Assembly (NCBI RefSeq): GCF_009823805.1
Contig: NZ_WUEK01000003.1
Coordinates: 1-64,000, forward strand
Source: Nocardioides flavescens
GTDB lineage: Bacteria; Actinomycetota; Actinomycetes; Propionibacteriales; Nocardioidaceae
DNA length: 64,000 nt
Reading direction: 5' to 3'
A program made the position numbers and the translations under genes. The notes beneath the pieces are model-generated. The model did not search any database. It saw only the letters and a list, made by a program, of their open reading frames with translations, and was not told where the DNA came from. Each line of letters begins with the position of its first letter. Position 1 is the first letter of the stretch. Below are positions 17,814-26,446 of the stretch, in pieces.

Positions 17814-18473
17814 TCAGCCGGAGACCACTGTTCCGGCGACGACGCAGTCGTCGGCCTCGTCGGCCGACAGCGTCCCGGTGACCACTGCGCCCGCGGGGGT
17901 GTCGAAGGCGAACGTGATGAGGTCGGTGTTGCCGCTCCCTCCGACGAGCAGGTCGAAGGTCACCCCGGGGTCGAAGCCGCCGCTCTCGAGGTCGTTGCCG
18001 AGGGGGTTCGCGTAGCTGTTGTCGGGAGCCGCGGCGGCGTAGATGGATGCGTTCGGCACCGACGACGTGGCACTCAGCGTGGTGTCGGTGGCGGCCGAGC
18101 AGGAGGCGGTGATGGTCAGCCCCTGGTCCTGGAAGAGCACGCGTGCGCCGGTGTTGGGCGTCCCGCGGTAGGCCACCTTGGTGAGTTTCATGCCGTTGAC
18201 CGAGCCGGCGCTGGCCGCGTTGTCGGCGGTCGTCGCCTTGCCGGCCGTGGTGGCCGAATCTGCGGTGCCCGCGCTCGGCACCTTGGCCAGCGAGGACTCC
18301 AGGACGTCAGCGCCGGTGACGGCGTCGTTCTTGATCTTCTGCGAGGTGACGGCGTTGTTCTTCAGCTGCTTGGTGCCGATCTTGACGGCGGCGTAGCTGC
18401 TGCCGCCGGTCGCGACGGCGAGGGCGAGGACGGACGTGGCGGCGGCGAAGCGGCTGGTGAGCGAGGCGGGCAC
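17814..18473 (-). CDS. Secreted stalk-type surface protein
   Basis: A 219-aa exported protein of unknown function. GTG 18473 is set by AGGAG 6 nt upstream. A signal peptide (SLTSRFAAATSVLALAVATGG) leads into the repeat-rich stalk IGTKQLKNNAVTSQKIKNDA with further VTGADVLESSL turns, a pattern common in actinobacterial surface proteins. The C-terminal ~120 residues look like a beta-sandwich with two Cys (ASCSAAT, DDCVVAG). It is divergent from the carboxylase genes; the symmetric palindrome could hold a promoter for each side. Confidence 0.75.
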   Translation of the reverse strand: MPASLTSRFAAATSVLALAVATGGSSYAAVKIGTKQLKNNAVTSQKIKNDAVTGADVLESSLAKVPSAGTADSATTAGKATTADNAASAGSVNGMKLTKVAYRGTPNTGARVLFQDQGLTITASCSAATDTTLSATSSVPNASIYAAAAPDNSYANPLGNDLESGGFDPGVTFDLLVGGSGNTDLITFAFDTPAGAVVTGTLSADEADDCVVAGTVVSG

Positions 18474-18569
18474 GGCGGGCTCCTGGGTCGGTGACGGTGG
18501 ACTCCGAGCGTGCGCCGGGGCGGGGGCTCTCGACATGACCCGAACGCGTCATGGACGGCCCGCGCTTGT

Positions 18570-18599
18570 CGGTGAGGTTAACGATCGTTAACCTCACCG
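18570..18599. promoter_or_regulatory. 30-bp perfect palindrome: probable TetR-type operator with overlapping promoters
   Basis: Every base from 18570 to 18599 is mirrored around a centre at GTTAACGA/TCGTTAAC, with flanks CGGTGAG and CTCACCG. TAACCT (18589-18594), inside the right half, lies 7 nt before GTG 18602 and would be the -10 of a leaderless carboxylase transcript; the symmetry gives the same box to the other strand. Repressor binding here would block the promoter directly. Confidence 0.8.
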
Positions 18600-18601
18600 G
18601 T

Positions 18602-20155
18602 GTGGCCCACGACATGCGCGACCTCGTCGCCGAGCTCCGCGAGCGGCTCGCCGTCGTCCGCCAGGGCGGCTCCTCGGCGGCGCGCGACAAGCACACCGCC
18701 CGCGGCAAGCTCCTGGTGCGCGACCGGGTCGACCGGCTGCTCGACCCCGGCAGCCCGTTCCTCGAGCTGAGCCCGCTCGCGGCCTACGACATGTACGGCG
18801 GGGGAGTGGCCTCGGCGGGCATCGTCACCGGCATCGGCCGGGTGCACGGGCGCGAGGTCGTCGTCGTCGCCAACGACGCCACCGTCAAGGGCGGCACCTA
18901 CTACCCGATGACGGTGAAGAAGCACCTGCGCGCCCAGACCGTCGCCGCCGAGAACCGGCTGCCGTGCGTCTACCTCGTCGACTCGGGCGGCGCGTTCCTG
19001 CCGATGCAGGACGAGGTCTTCCCCGACCGCGAGCACTTCGGCCGGATCTTCTTCAACCAGGCCAACCTGTCGGCGCAGCGCATCCCGCAGATCGCCAGCG
19101 TCATGGGCTCGTGCACCGCCGGCGGGGCCTACGTGCCGGCGATGAGCGACGAGACCGTCATCGTGCGTGAGCAGGGCACCATCTTCCTCGGCGGCCCGCC
19201 GCTGGTGAAGGCCGCGACCGGCGAGGTCGTCACCGCCGAGGAGCTGGGCGGCGGCGACGTGCACGCCCGCACCTCCGGCGTCGTCGACCACCTCGCCGAG
19301 GACGACGCCCACGCGCTTGCCATCGTGCGGAGCATCGTGGACACGCTGCCGGCACCTGGTTTCGAGACAGGACTTCGTCCTTCCTCAACCAGCGGCGTGG
19401 CCGAGGTCGAGGAGCCGCGCGAGGACCCCGAGGGCCTCTACGACGTGGTGCCGAGCGACACGCGCACGCCGTACGACGTGCGCGAGGTGATCCGTCGCAT
19501 CGTCGACGGCAGCCGGTTCCACGAGTTCAAGCAGCTGTACGCCGAGACGCTGGTCTGCGGCTTCGCGCGGATCTGGGGCCACCAGGTCGGCATCGTCGCC
19601 AACAACGGCATCCTGTTCGGCGAGTCGGCGCTCAAGGGCGCGCACTTCATCGAGCTGTGCAACCAGCGCGGCATCCCGCTGGTCTTTCTGCAGAACATCT
19701 CGGGCTTCATGGTCGGGCGCGAGTACGAGAACAACGGCATCGCCCGCGACGGCGCCAAGCTCGTCACCGCGGTCGCCTGCTCGGTGGTCCCGAAGTTCAC
19801 CGTCGTCATCGGCGGCTCCTTCGGCGCCGGCAACTACGGCATGTGCGGGCGCGCCTACGACCCGCGGTTCCTGTGGATGTGGCCCAACGCGCGCATCTCC
19901 GTCATGGGCGGCGAGCAGGCCGCGGCGGTGCTCGCCGAGGTGCGCCGCCCCGACGACCCGACCCCGGTCGAGGAGTTCAAGGCGCCGATCCGCGGGCAGT
20001 ACGAGACCCAGGGCTCGCCCTACTACTCCACCGCCCGCCTGTGGGACGACGGCGTCATCGACCCCGTCGACACCCGCCGCGTGCTCGGCATGGGCCTCGC
20101 GGCCGCCGCGCACGCCCCGACCCCCGCGCCGTCGTACGGCGTGTTCCGGATGTGA
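18602..20155 (+). CDS. mccB: Methylcrotonyl-CoA carboxylase beta (carboxyltransferase) subunit
   Basis: The carboxyltransferase half of a biotin-dependent acyl-CoA carboxylase, 517 aa, acting in leucine breakdown. Two crotonase-fold halves are complete: [17 protein letters not shown] and [17 protein letters not shown] in the first, [16 protein letters not shown] and [12 protein letters not shown] in the second, all MCC-type. The start is the GTG after the palindrome, placed by the -10; ATG 18614 is an alternative. A family A repeat is inserted in frame at 19356-19392, adding about 12 residues ([13 protein letters not shown]) in the linker between the halves. Alpha subunit and HMG-CoA lyase follow. 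Confidence 0.93.
   Translation: MAHDMRDLVAELRERLAVVRQGGSSAARDKHTARGKLLVRDRVDRLLDPGSPFLELSPLAAYDMYGGGVASAGIVTGIGRVHGREVVVVANDATVKGGTYYPMTVKKHLRAQTVAAENRLPCVYLVDSGGAFLPMQDEVFPDREHFGRIFFNQANLSAQRIPQIASVMGSCTAGGAYVPAMSDETVIVREQGTIFLGGPPLVKAATGEVVTAEELGGGDVHARTSGVVDHLAEDDAHALAIVRSIVDTLPAPGFETGLRPSSTSGVAEVEEPREDPEGLYDVVPSDTRTPYDVREVIRRIVDGSRFHEFKQLYAETLVCGFARIWGHQVGIVANNGILFGESALKGAHFIELCNQRGIPLVFLQNISGFMVGREYENNGIARDGAKLVTAVACSVVPKFTVVIGGSFGAGNYGMCGRAYDPRFLWMWPNARISVMGGEQAAAVLAEVRRPDDPTPVEEFKAPIRGQYETQGSPYYSTARLWDDGVIDPVDTRRVLGMGLAAAAHAPTPAPSYGVFRM
19356..19392. repeat. Family A REP-like unit inside the carboxylase beta coding sequence
   Basis: CTGGTTTCGAGACAGGAC ... TTCCTCAACCAG matches the family A unit at full length. 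Its outermost pair is C-G instead of the usual G-C, again compensated on both sides. It is read in frame without a stop and falls in the variable linker between the two carboxyltransferase halves, explaining why the enzyme can tolerate it. Confidence 0.9.
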
Positions 20156-20205
20156 CCGTGGAGCCCGCGACGCAGGAGCCTGGGCTCCACGGAGAGAAGG
20201 ACAGC

Positions 20206-22065
20206 ATGGCGAAGCCATCCGACGCAGTGCCGGCGCAGCCGCCGTTCAGGCGGCTGCTGGTCGCCAACCGCGGTGAGATCGCGCTGCGCATCGCCCGCAC
20301 CTGCGAGGAGCTGGGCATCGACCCGGTGATGATCGCGACCGAGCTCGACCGAGGTGCTCCGCACGCGAACGCCGAGTTCGTCCGGACCGTCTCGTCCTAC
20401 CTCGACATCGACTCCGTCCTCGAGGCCGCCCGGTCCTCGCGAGCCGATGCCGTGCACCCGGGCTACGGCTTCCTGTCCGAGAACGCCGACTTCGCGCAGG
20501 CCGTGATCGACGCCGGTCTCGTCTGGGTCGGACCGCCGGTGGCGGCGATGCGGGCGATGGCCCGCAAGGACGCCGCGCGCGAGATCGCCGTCGCGGCCGG
20601 GGTGCCCGTGGTGCCGCGTGGCGAGGACGCGGGCTTCCCGGTGCTGGTCAAGGCGGCCGCGGGCGGCGGCGGCAAGGGGATGCGCGTGGTGCACTCCGCC
20701 GACGAGCTCGAGGAGGCTCGGGCGGCGGCGGCCCGGGAGTCACTGAGCGCCTTCGGCGACGACACCCTGCTGGTCGAGAAGTACGTCGAGCGCGGTCGGC
20801 ACATCGAGGTGCAGGTCATGGCCGACACCCTCGGCACGGTGCTGCACCTGCACGAGCGGGACTGCTCCGCCCAGCGCCGCCACCAGAAGGTCATCGAGGA
20901 GGCCCCCGCGCCGACGATCGCCGACGAGGTGCGCGAGCTGGTGCACTCGTCCGCCGTGGCGTTGGCCCGCGAGGTCGGGTACGTCGGGGCCGGCACCGTG
21001 GAGTTCCTCCTCGACGAGGCCACCGGCGAGGCGTACTTCCTCGAGATGAACACCCGCCTCCAGGTCGAGCATCCCGTCACCGAGCTGGTCACCGGTCTCG
21101 ACCTCGTCGAGCTGCAGCTGCGGGTCGCCGCCGGAGAGCCGCTCGGCCTGGCGCAGGACGACGTGACGGTCACCGGTCACGCGTTCGAGGCGCGCATCTA
21201 CGCCGAGGACGCCTACGCCGGGTTCCTGCCGCAGGCCGGCACGGTCAGCCACGTCGTCTGGCCCCGCGACGCGCGGGTCGACGAGGCGCTGCGTGACGGT
21301 CAGGCCGTCTCCACGGCCTACGACCCGATGCTCGCGAAGGTGATCGTGCACGGAGCCGACCGCGAGGAAGCCCGTGAGGCACTCGTCGGGGCGCTCGACG
21401 GCACCGCGGTCCTGGGGCTCACCACCAACACGGGGTTCCTGCGCCAGCTCGCCGCCAGTGAGGAGTTCCGCGACGCCGCGGTCGACACCGCCTGGCTCGA
21501 CCGCAACCCGCTCACGGCCCCCGACGACGCGCGTGCGCGTGCGTTGGCCGGCACGATGCTGCACGCGGTGCTGAAGGCGGCACCCCGCGGGCCCTGGCAG
21601 CCCGACGGCTTCCGAGTGGGCGGCCCGCCGGCGCCCCTCATCGAGCACGGTCGGGTGTTGTCAGCTGTTGGATGGTTCACCACACCGCGCTCGACGGTCG
21701 GACTGCAACGAGTCAGCGGGTTCGGTCCCGGCAGCGGCTTCGCGCTCCGCGGACCCCACGGCACCGAGATCGTGCTGGAGGGCCAGCGGTTCGTACTCGA
21801 CGAGCCAGACCCCTGGGACCTCGGTGCCTCCACCGGGGCCGGCGAACTCACCGCGCCGATGCCGGGCACGGTGCTCGACGTGCGCGTGGCCGAGGGCGAC
21901 GCGGTCACCGAGGGGCAGGTGCTCGGGGTGCTGGAGGCGATGAAGATGGAGCTCAGCCTGCGCGCGCCGTACGACGGCACGGTGACCTCGGTCGGCGCGG
22001 TCGCCGGGCGGCAGGTAGCGCTGGGGGATGCGTTGTTCCACGTGGAACCAGAGGAGCAGTCGTGA
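20206..22065 (+). CDS. mccA: Methylcrotonyl-CoA carboxylase alpha (biotin carboxylase / biotin carrier) subunit
   Basis: A 619-aa subunit that carboxylates biotin and carries it to the beta subunit. The order is biotin carboxylase N-domain (LLVANRGEIALRIARTCEEL), ATP-grasp (KAAAGGGGKGMRVV, HIEVQVMAD, FLEMNTRLQVEHPVTE), a linker, and a C-terminal carrier domain with biotinylated Lys580 in EAMKME. The ATG at 20206 follows GGAGAGAAGGA; an in-frame GTG at 20152 overlapping the beta stop is possible. Its stop overlaps the lyase start. Confidence 0.95.
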   Translation: MAKPSDAVPAQPPFRRLLVANRGEIALRIARTCEELGIDPVMIATELDRGAPHANAEFVRTVSSYLDIDSVLEAARSSRADAVHPGYGFLSENADFAQAVIDAGLVWVGPPVAAMRAMARKDAAREIAVAAGVPVVPRGEDAGFPVLVKAAAGGGGKGMRVVHSADELEEARAAAARESLSAFGDDTLLVEKYVERGRHIEVQVMADTLGTVLHLHERDCSAQRRHQKVIEEAPAPTIADEVRELVHSSAVALAREVGYVGAGTVEFLLDEATGEAYFLEMNTRLQVEHPVTELVTGLDLVELQLRVAAGEPLGLAQDDVTVTGHAFEARIYAEDAYAGFLPQAGTVSHVVWPRDARVDEALRDGQAVSTAYDPMLAKVIVHGADREEAREALVGALDGTAVLGLTTNTGFLRQLAASEEFRDAAVDTAWLDRNPLTAPDDARARALAGTMLHAVLKAAPRGPWQPDGFRVGGPPAPLIEHGRVLSAVGWFTTPRSTVGLQRVSGFGPGSGFALRGPHGTEIVLEGQRFVLDEPDPWDLGASTGAGELTAPMPGTVLDVRVAEGDAVTEGQVLGVLEAMKMELSLRAPYDGTVTSVGAVAGRQVALGDALFHVEPEEQS

Positions 22066-22985
22066 CCCTGCCCGCGATGCCCCAGATGCCCCAGCGCGTC
22101 ACCATCTGGGAGGTCGGTCCGCGCGACGGCCTGCAGAACGAGAAGACGCAGGTGCCGGTCGAGGTCAAGGAGCGGTTCGTCCGCCGCCTGGTCTCCGCCG
22201 GGCTCCCAGTCGTCGAGGCGACGTCGTTCGTGCACCCGAGGTGGGTGCCCCAGCTCGCCGACGCCGAGGAGCTGATGACCCGCCTCGGCGACGACGGGCG
22301 CGGGCTGCCGGTGCTGGTGCCCAACGAGCGCGGCCTCGACCGGGCCCTCGAGCTCGGGCTGCGCCACGTGGCAATCTTCGGCTCGGCCACCGAGACCTTC
22401 GCCCAGCGCAACCTCAACCGCAGCGTCGAGGAGCAGTTCGCGATGTTCGAGCCGGTCGTGCGGCGCGCGCGCGACGCCGGGCTCGACGTGCGGGCCTACG
22501 TCTCGATGTGCTTCGGCGACCCCTGGGAGGGTGCGGTGCCGGTCGAGCAGGTCGTCTCCGTCGGGCGCCGGCTGCTCGACCTCGGCGCCAGCCAGCTCAG
22601 CCTCGGCGACACGATCGGCGTCGGCACCGCCAACCAGGTCGGCGCGCTCGTCGACGCCTTCGTCGCGGCCGGCACCGGCCTCGGCGAGCTCGCGCTGCAC
22701 TTCCACGACACCTACGGCCAGGCCCTCGCCAACACCCTGGCCGGGCTCCAAGCCGGCGTGACGACGTACGACGCGAGCGCGGGCGGGCTCGGCGGCTGCC
22801 CGTTCGCGAAGAGCGCGACCGGCAACCTCGCCACCGAGGACCTCGTCTGGCTGCTCGCCGGTCTCGGGATCGAGCACGGTGTCGACCTCGACGCCCTCGT
22901 TGAGACGAGTGTCTGGATGGCCGAGCAGCTCGGACGGCCGTCGCCGTCCGCGGTGGTGCGTGCGCTGGCCTCTTCGCAGTCCTGA
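22062..22985 (+). CDS. hmgL: Hydroxymethylglutaryl-CoA lyase
   Basis: Cleaves HMG-CoA to acetoacetate and acetyl-CoA, the last step of leucine degradation; 307 aa, normal length. The TIM-barrel signature is present: IWEVGPRDGLQNE, catalytic Asp in SLGDTIGVGT, the metal-binding HFHDTYG, and the C-terminal GGLGGCPFAKSATGN loop with the catalytic Cys. GTG 22062 overlaps the alpha-subunit stop by 4 nt, with GAGGAG upstream. No methylglutaconyl-CoA hydratase or acyl-CoA dehydrogenase gene adjoins. Confidence 0.95.
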   Translation: MTLPAMPQMPQRVTIWEVGPRDGLQNEKTQVPVEVKERFVRRLVSAGLPVVEATSFVHPRWVPQLADAEELMTRLGDDGRGLPVLVPNERGLDRALELGLRHVAIFGSATETFAQRNLNRSVEEQFAMFEPVVRRARDAGLDVRAYVSMCFGDPWEGAVPVEQVVSVGRRLLDLGASQLSLGDTIGVGTANQVGALVDAFVAAGTGLGELALHFHDTYGQALANTLAGLQAGVTTYDASAGGLGGCPFAKSATGNLATEDLVWLLAGLGIEHGVDLDALVETSVWMAEQLGRPSPSAVVRALASSQS

Positions 22986-23001
22986 GGCAGCGTCTGGCCG
23001 G

Positions 23002-23682
23002 TCAGGCCACGCGGGCGCGCGCCGGCACCTCCCTGGCCAAGAGCAGCGCCACCGCGACGAGCAGGGTGCCGCTGACCCGGCGCTGCCAGACGAGCAGGCG
23101 CGGACGACGGGCGAGCGCGACCGCGACCGTCCCGGCGAGCAGGACGACGAGCGCGTTCACGGCGACGCTCACCGCGATCTGCACGGAGCCGAGCGCCAGG
23201 CTCTGGGCGACCTCGTGGCCCTGCTCGGGGTCGACGAACTGGGGGATCACCGTGAGGTACATGACGGCCGCCTTCGGATTGAGCAGGTTGGTGGCGAGAC
23301 CGGTGGAGAACAGCCGCGCGTCGCTCGCCGGCGCGACCGCGCCGACCTCGAAGACGCCCCGCCCGCCCGAGCGCAGCGTCCGCCAGGCGAGGTGGAGCAG
23401 GTAGGCGACACCCGCGGCCTTGAGCCCGACGAACAACCACGGCACCGCGACGAGCACGAGCGCGAGGCCGAGGGCGGCCAGCAGCAGGTAGACCACGAAG
23501 CCCACCGCGGTCCCGCCGAGCGACACCAGTCCAGCACGGCGGCCCTGGCCGATGCTCCGCGAGACCAGGTAGACCATGTTGGGGCCCGGCGTCAGCACCA
23601 TGACGAGGGCGGTGAGGGCCATCGCGGCGCAGGTCGCGGGGCCGACGGGGAACGTGGGAAGCAGGTCGGTCATGTCGACCAC
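23002..23682 (-). CDS. LysE/RhtB family amino-acid exporter
   Basis: Inner-membrane exporter of 226 aa with about six hydrophobic segments. The family signature lies near the N-terminus (MVLTPGPNMVYLVSRSIGQG), with the internal NLLNPKAAVMYLTVIPQF motif around residues 133-150. An ATG at 23673 is an alternative to GTG 23682. It is convergent with the lyase gene and divergent, 17 nt away, from the CGNR gene. The substrate is not readable. Confidence 0.9.
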   Translation of the reverse strand: MVDMTDLLPTFPVGPATCAAMALTALVMVLTPGPNMVYLVSRSIGQGRRAGLVSLGGTAVGFVVYLLLAALGLALVLVAVPWLFVGLKAAGVAYLLHLAWRTLRSGGRGVFEVGAVAPASDARLFSTGLATNLLNPKAAVMYLTVIPQFVDPEQGHEVAQSLALGSVQIAVSVAVNALVVLLAGTVAVALARRPRLLVWQRRVSGTLLVAVALLLAREVPARARVA

Positions 23683-23699
23683 GATGATGTAATGACTTT

Positions 23700-24251
23700 G
23701 TGCATCTCAACCCTTACGGGGAGTACGCCGTCCGTCTCGCTGCGTCTCTGGCCGACGACTGGCCGACGAGCCGGGCCGGTGTCGAGGCCCGCACTCGTGA
23801 GTTCGGGATGACCATGGCCTTCCTCGAGCTGCCCGACGACCATGCGCGCTGTCGCGCCGTCCTGGACGCGTGGCTCGAGGTCGTGGACGCCGCGACCCCG
23901 GACGCACGGGCCCGGCAGCTGAACGACCAGCTCGCCGCCGCGACGGCGTTCCCCCGGCTGACCGACCACGACGGTGAGGGGTGGCACCTGCACTACCGCG
24001 ACGTCGACGACGAACTCCCCCGGGTGCTGCACGCCGTGATCAGCGTCGGCACCGCCCTGCACCTCACGACCCGGGGGATGACCCGCCTCGGCCGCTGTGC
24101 TGACGACTCGTGCTCGAGGGTCGTCGTCGATCTGTCCCGCAACGGCACTCAGCGATACTGCTCATCGCGCTGCGGGACCCGGTCGGCGGTGCGCCGGCAC
24201 CGGGCACGGCGCCCGCAGGTCGGCACCTCGCTGGCACAATCCCCAGGGTGA
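23700..24251 (+). CDS. CGNR zinc-finger DNA-binding protein
   Basis: A 183-aa protein of the ABATE/CGNR family. The N-terminus MHLNPYGEYAVRLAASL is typical, and the C-terminal zinc knuckle runs GRCADDSCSRVVVDLSRNG, then RYCSSRCGTRSAVRRHRAR. These proteins are thought to be transcription factors. TGTAAT lies 6 nt before GTG 23700 (leaderless). Divergence from the LysE exporter suggests it may control it. The stop overlaps the next gene by 4 nt. Confidence 0.88.
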   Translation: MHLNPYGEYAVRLAASLADDWPTSRAGVEARTREFGMTMAFLELPDDHARCRAVLDAWLEVVDAATPDARARQLNDQLAAATAFPRLTDHDGEGWHLHYRDVDDELPRVLHAVISVGTALHLTTRGMTRLGRCADDSCSRVVVDLSRNGTQRYCSSRCGTRSAVRRHRARRPQVGTSLAQSPG

Positions 24252-25336
24252 GCCGTCGCGTCTACCTCCACGTCGGCGCGCCCAAGACCGGCACGACCTA
24301 CGTCCAGGACCGGCTCGCGCTCAACGCGGACGCGCTGCGCCGCCACCGCTACGCCTACCCGGTCGGACCGCACCCCGACATGTTCCTGGCGGCGCTCGAC
24401 GTCGTGCAGCGCCCGTGGGGCGGGCTGCGCCCGCAGGCCGAGGGCGAGTGGGCCGCGCTCGTCGAACGCACCCGCCGGGCCAGGGGCACCGTGGTGCTCA
24501 GCCACGAGATCCTCGCCGGCGCCTCGCCCACCGAGGCCCGCAACGCGATGGCCGACCTGTCCTTCGCTGAGGTCCACGTCGTCTACTCCGCCCGCGACCT
24601 CGCCCGCCAGGTCGCCGCCGAGTGGCAGGAGCAGCTCAAGCACCGCCGCAAGGTCAGCTTCGCGACGTTCCTGCGGCAGCTCCAGGAGTCCGACCCGCGC
24701 CGCTCGCACCGGTGGTTCTGGCGGGTGCAGGGGCTGCCCGGCGTGCTCGACCGGTGGGGTCACGGGCTGCCGCCCGAGCGCATCCACCTCGTGACCGTGC
24801 CGCAGCCCGGGGCGCCGTACGGCGCGCTGTGGCGCCGCTTCTGCACCGCCGTCGGGATGGACCCGGAGTGGGCGCCGCTCGACAGCGAGCGGCGCAACCC
24901 CTCGATCGGGGTCGCCGAGAGCACCCTGATCCGCAAGCTCAACGCCCGGTTGAAGAAGGCCGGCATGGCCTCCGAGGACTACCGCGCGCTCGTGCGGCAG
25001 CTCGTGGTGCACGAGACGCTCGCCCACCGGCCTCGGATGAAGCCGGTGACGCTGCCGCCCGAGGCGTTCGACTGGGCCGAGGAGATCACCGAGGGGTGGG
25101 AGGACTGGGTGCGCGCCAGCGGGGTCGACGTGATCGGCGACCTCGAGGACCTGCGCCCGGTGCGGCCCGCGCCCGGCACCCGCTGGCACGACCCCGACGA
25201 CCCCAAGCCGCGCGACGTCGCCTCCGCCGCGCTCGACGCCCTCGAGGCGCTGGCGCTCGAGGCCGCCCGCCGCGCCGAGCCCCCCGAGCCGCCGCTGACC
25301 CGCGCCGCCCGGCTGGCCCGGCTGCTGAAGCGGTGA
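24248..25336 (+). CDS. Sulfotransferase-like protein, first of three paralogues
   Basis: A 362-aa protein. RVYLHVGAPKTGTTYVQDRL at residues 4-23 matches the PAPS 5'-phosphosulfate loop of sulfotransferases (PKTGTT). VVYSARDLARQVAAEWQEQ corresponds to the 3'-phosphate-binding strand and helix. It carries a C-terminal WAEEITEGWEDWVRASGVDV segment shared with its neighbours. GTG 24248 overlaps the CGNR stop, and CACAAT lies 7 nt upstream. A cell-surface glycan or lipid acceptor is plausible; none is shown. Confidence 0.82.
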   Translation: MSRRVYLHVGAPKTGTTYVQDRLALNADALRRHRYAYPVGPHPDMFLAALDVVQRPWGGLRPQAEGEWAALVERTRRARGTVVLSHEILAGASPTEARNAMADLSFAEVHVVYSARDLARQVAAEWQEQLKHRRKVSFATFLRQLQESDPRRSHRWFWRVQGLPGVLDRWGHGLPPERIHLVTVPQPGAPYGALWRRFCTAVGMDPEWAPLDSERRNPSIGVAESTLIRKLNARLKKAGMASEDYRALVRQLVVHETLAHRPRMKPVTLPPEAFDWAEEITEGWEDWVRASGVDVIGDLEDLRPVRPAPGTRWHDPDDPKPRDVASAALDALEALALEAARRAEPPEPPLTRAARLARLLKR

Positions 25337-25354
25337 TCGAGCGGTGAGCGGGCG

Positions 25355-26446
25355 ATGAGCGAGCGCGGCCGGGCGTGGGTCGAGCACCTGCGTCGCGGGG
25401 GCACGACCCCCTGGTCCTCCTTCGACGGCGGGCCGAGCGGGCTCGACGACCCGCAGGAGGGCCACCTGCCCGGCGCCCAGCAGCTCGAGCTGCTGCGCCG
25501 GCTCAACCTCGCCGGCTCGCCGTCCCCCGACCTCGTCGAGCGGGTCGTGCGGGCCAGCGCGCCGGGGCGTGGCCGCCCCGACCTCGAGCTCGTCGGTGCC
25601 GGTCCCGAGCGCCGCTTCGGTCCGCGACCGGTCGACCCCGCCGCGCTGCCCGACGCCGAGCTGCTGCGGGTCGCGACCGGGCTGATCGCACTCTCGGTCG
25701 TGCGGTCCGCGCCGCCCCCGGTCGAGCCGCGTCGTCCCCGCCGCTGGCGCACCCGCTACGAGCTCGTCGGCGACCCGTACGTCGCCACCCCGCTCACCGC
25801 GGCCCTGGCCGCCGACGGCCGTCCGCCGGGCGGGCCGGGGCGCGCCGTGCTCGTGCTCGGCGCCGACCTGCCGACGATGCTCGCCCGGGTCTGGGCCGAC
25901 CGGACCCTGCGCGGCAGTGTGCCGCCGTGGCCGGAGTTCGTGGCCCGCGTCCACGCCCGCGACCAGCTCCCGCGCCGCGTCGACCTCGCCGCCGTCGCCG
26001 CCCGGCAGCGCTCCCTGCCCGGCACCGGCCGGGTCTCGGTCGTGCTCGAGCCGCACGCGCTGCCCGGGCTGCTCGGGGTGCGGACGCTCCCGACCGTGCC
26101 GCCCGACCTCACCGAGCCCGCCGGCGAGCTCGCCCGCCGGGTCGCCACCGCCGTCTCACTGCACGTCACCCCGCCGCAGCAGGCCGACCTGCTGGAGCGG
26201 GTGCTGCTGCCGAGGCTCGTCGCGTCCGACGCCGGCCCGCGGCCCGTCGTACCCCCCGAGCACCGGGACTGGGTCGAGGACGCCGCCGCCCGGCTGCACC
26301 GCGACCTCACCCGCGCTGGCTACCCTGTCGTGGGCGATCCGGGCGGGGTGCTGCCGGGTCCCTGGGAGTCGGCCGACGCGTCGCCGACCGTCCTGGACCT
26401 GGCGGTCCGACTGCTGCTGGACGGACCGTGGGAGGGAGTGTCGTGA
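25355..26446 (+). CDS. Diverged sulfotransferase paralogue lacking the PAPS loop
   Basis: A 363-aa protein I do not recognise directly. Residues ~165-363 align by eye with the two flanking sulfotransferases: AVLVLGADLPTMLARVW matches VHVVYSARDLARQVAAEW, and WVEDAAARLHRDLTRAGYPV matches their WVSSISSAWIEEVERRGYDV. The N-terminal ~160 residues differ and contain no PKTGT loop, so catalysis is unlikely; a structural or regulatory partner is possible. ATG 25355; its stop overlaps the next start by 4 nt. Confidence 0.65.
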   Translation: MSERGRAWVEHLRRGGTTPWSSFDGGPSGLDDPQEGHLPGAQQLELLRRLNLAGSPSPDLVERVVRASAPGRGRPDLELVGAGPERRFGPRPVDPAALPDAELLRVATGLIALSVVRSAPPPVEPRRPRRWRTRYELVGDPYVATPLTAALAADGRPPGGPGRAVLVLGADLPTMLARVWADRTLRGSVPPWPEFVARVHARDQLPRRVDLAAVAARQRSLPGTGRVSVVLEPHALPGLLGVRTLPTVPPDLTEPAGELARRVATAVSLHVTPPQQADLLERVLLPRLVASDAGPRPVVPPEHRDWVEDAAARLHRDLTRAGYPVVGDPGGVLPGPWESADASPTVLDLAVRLLLDGPWEGVS

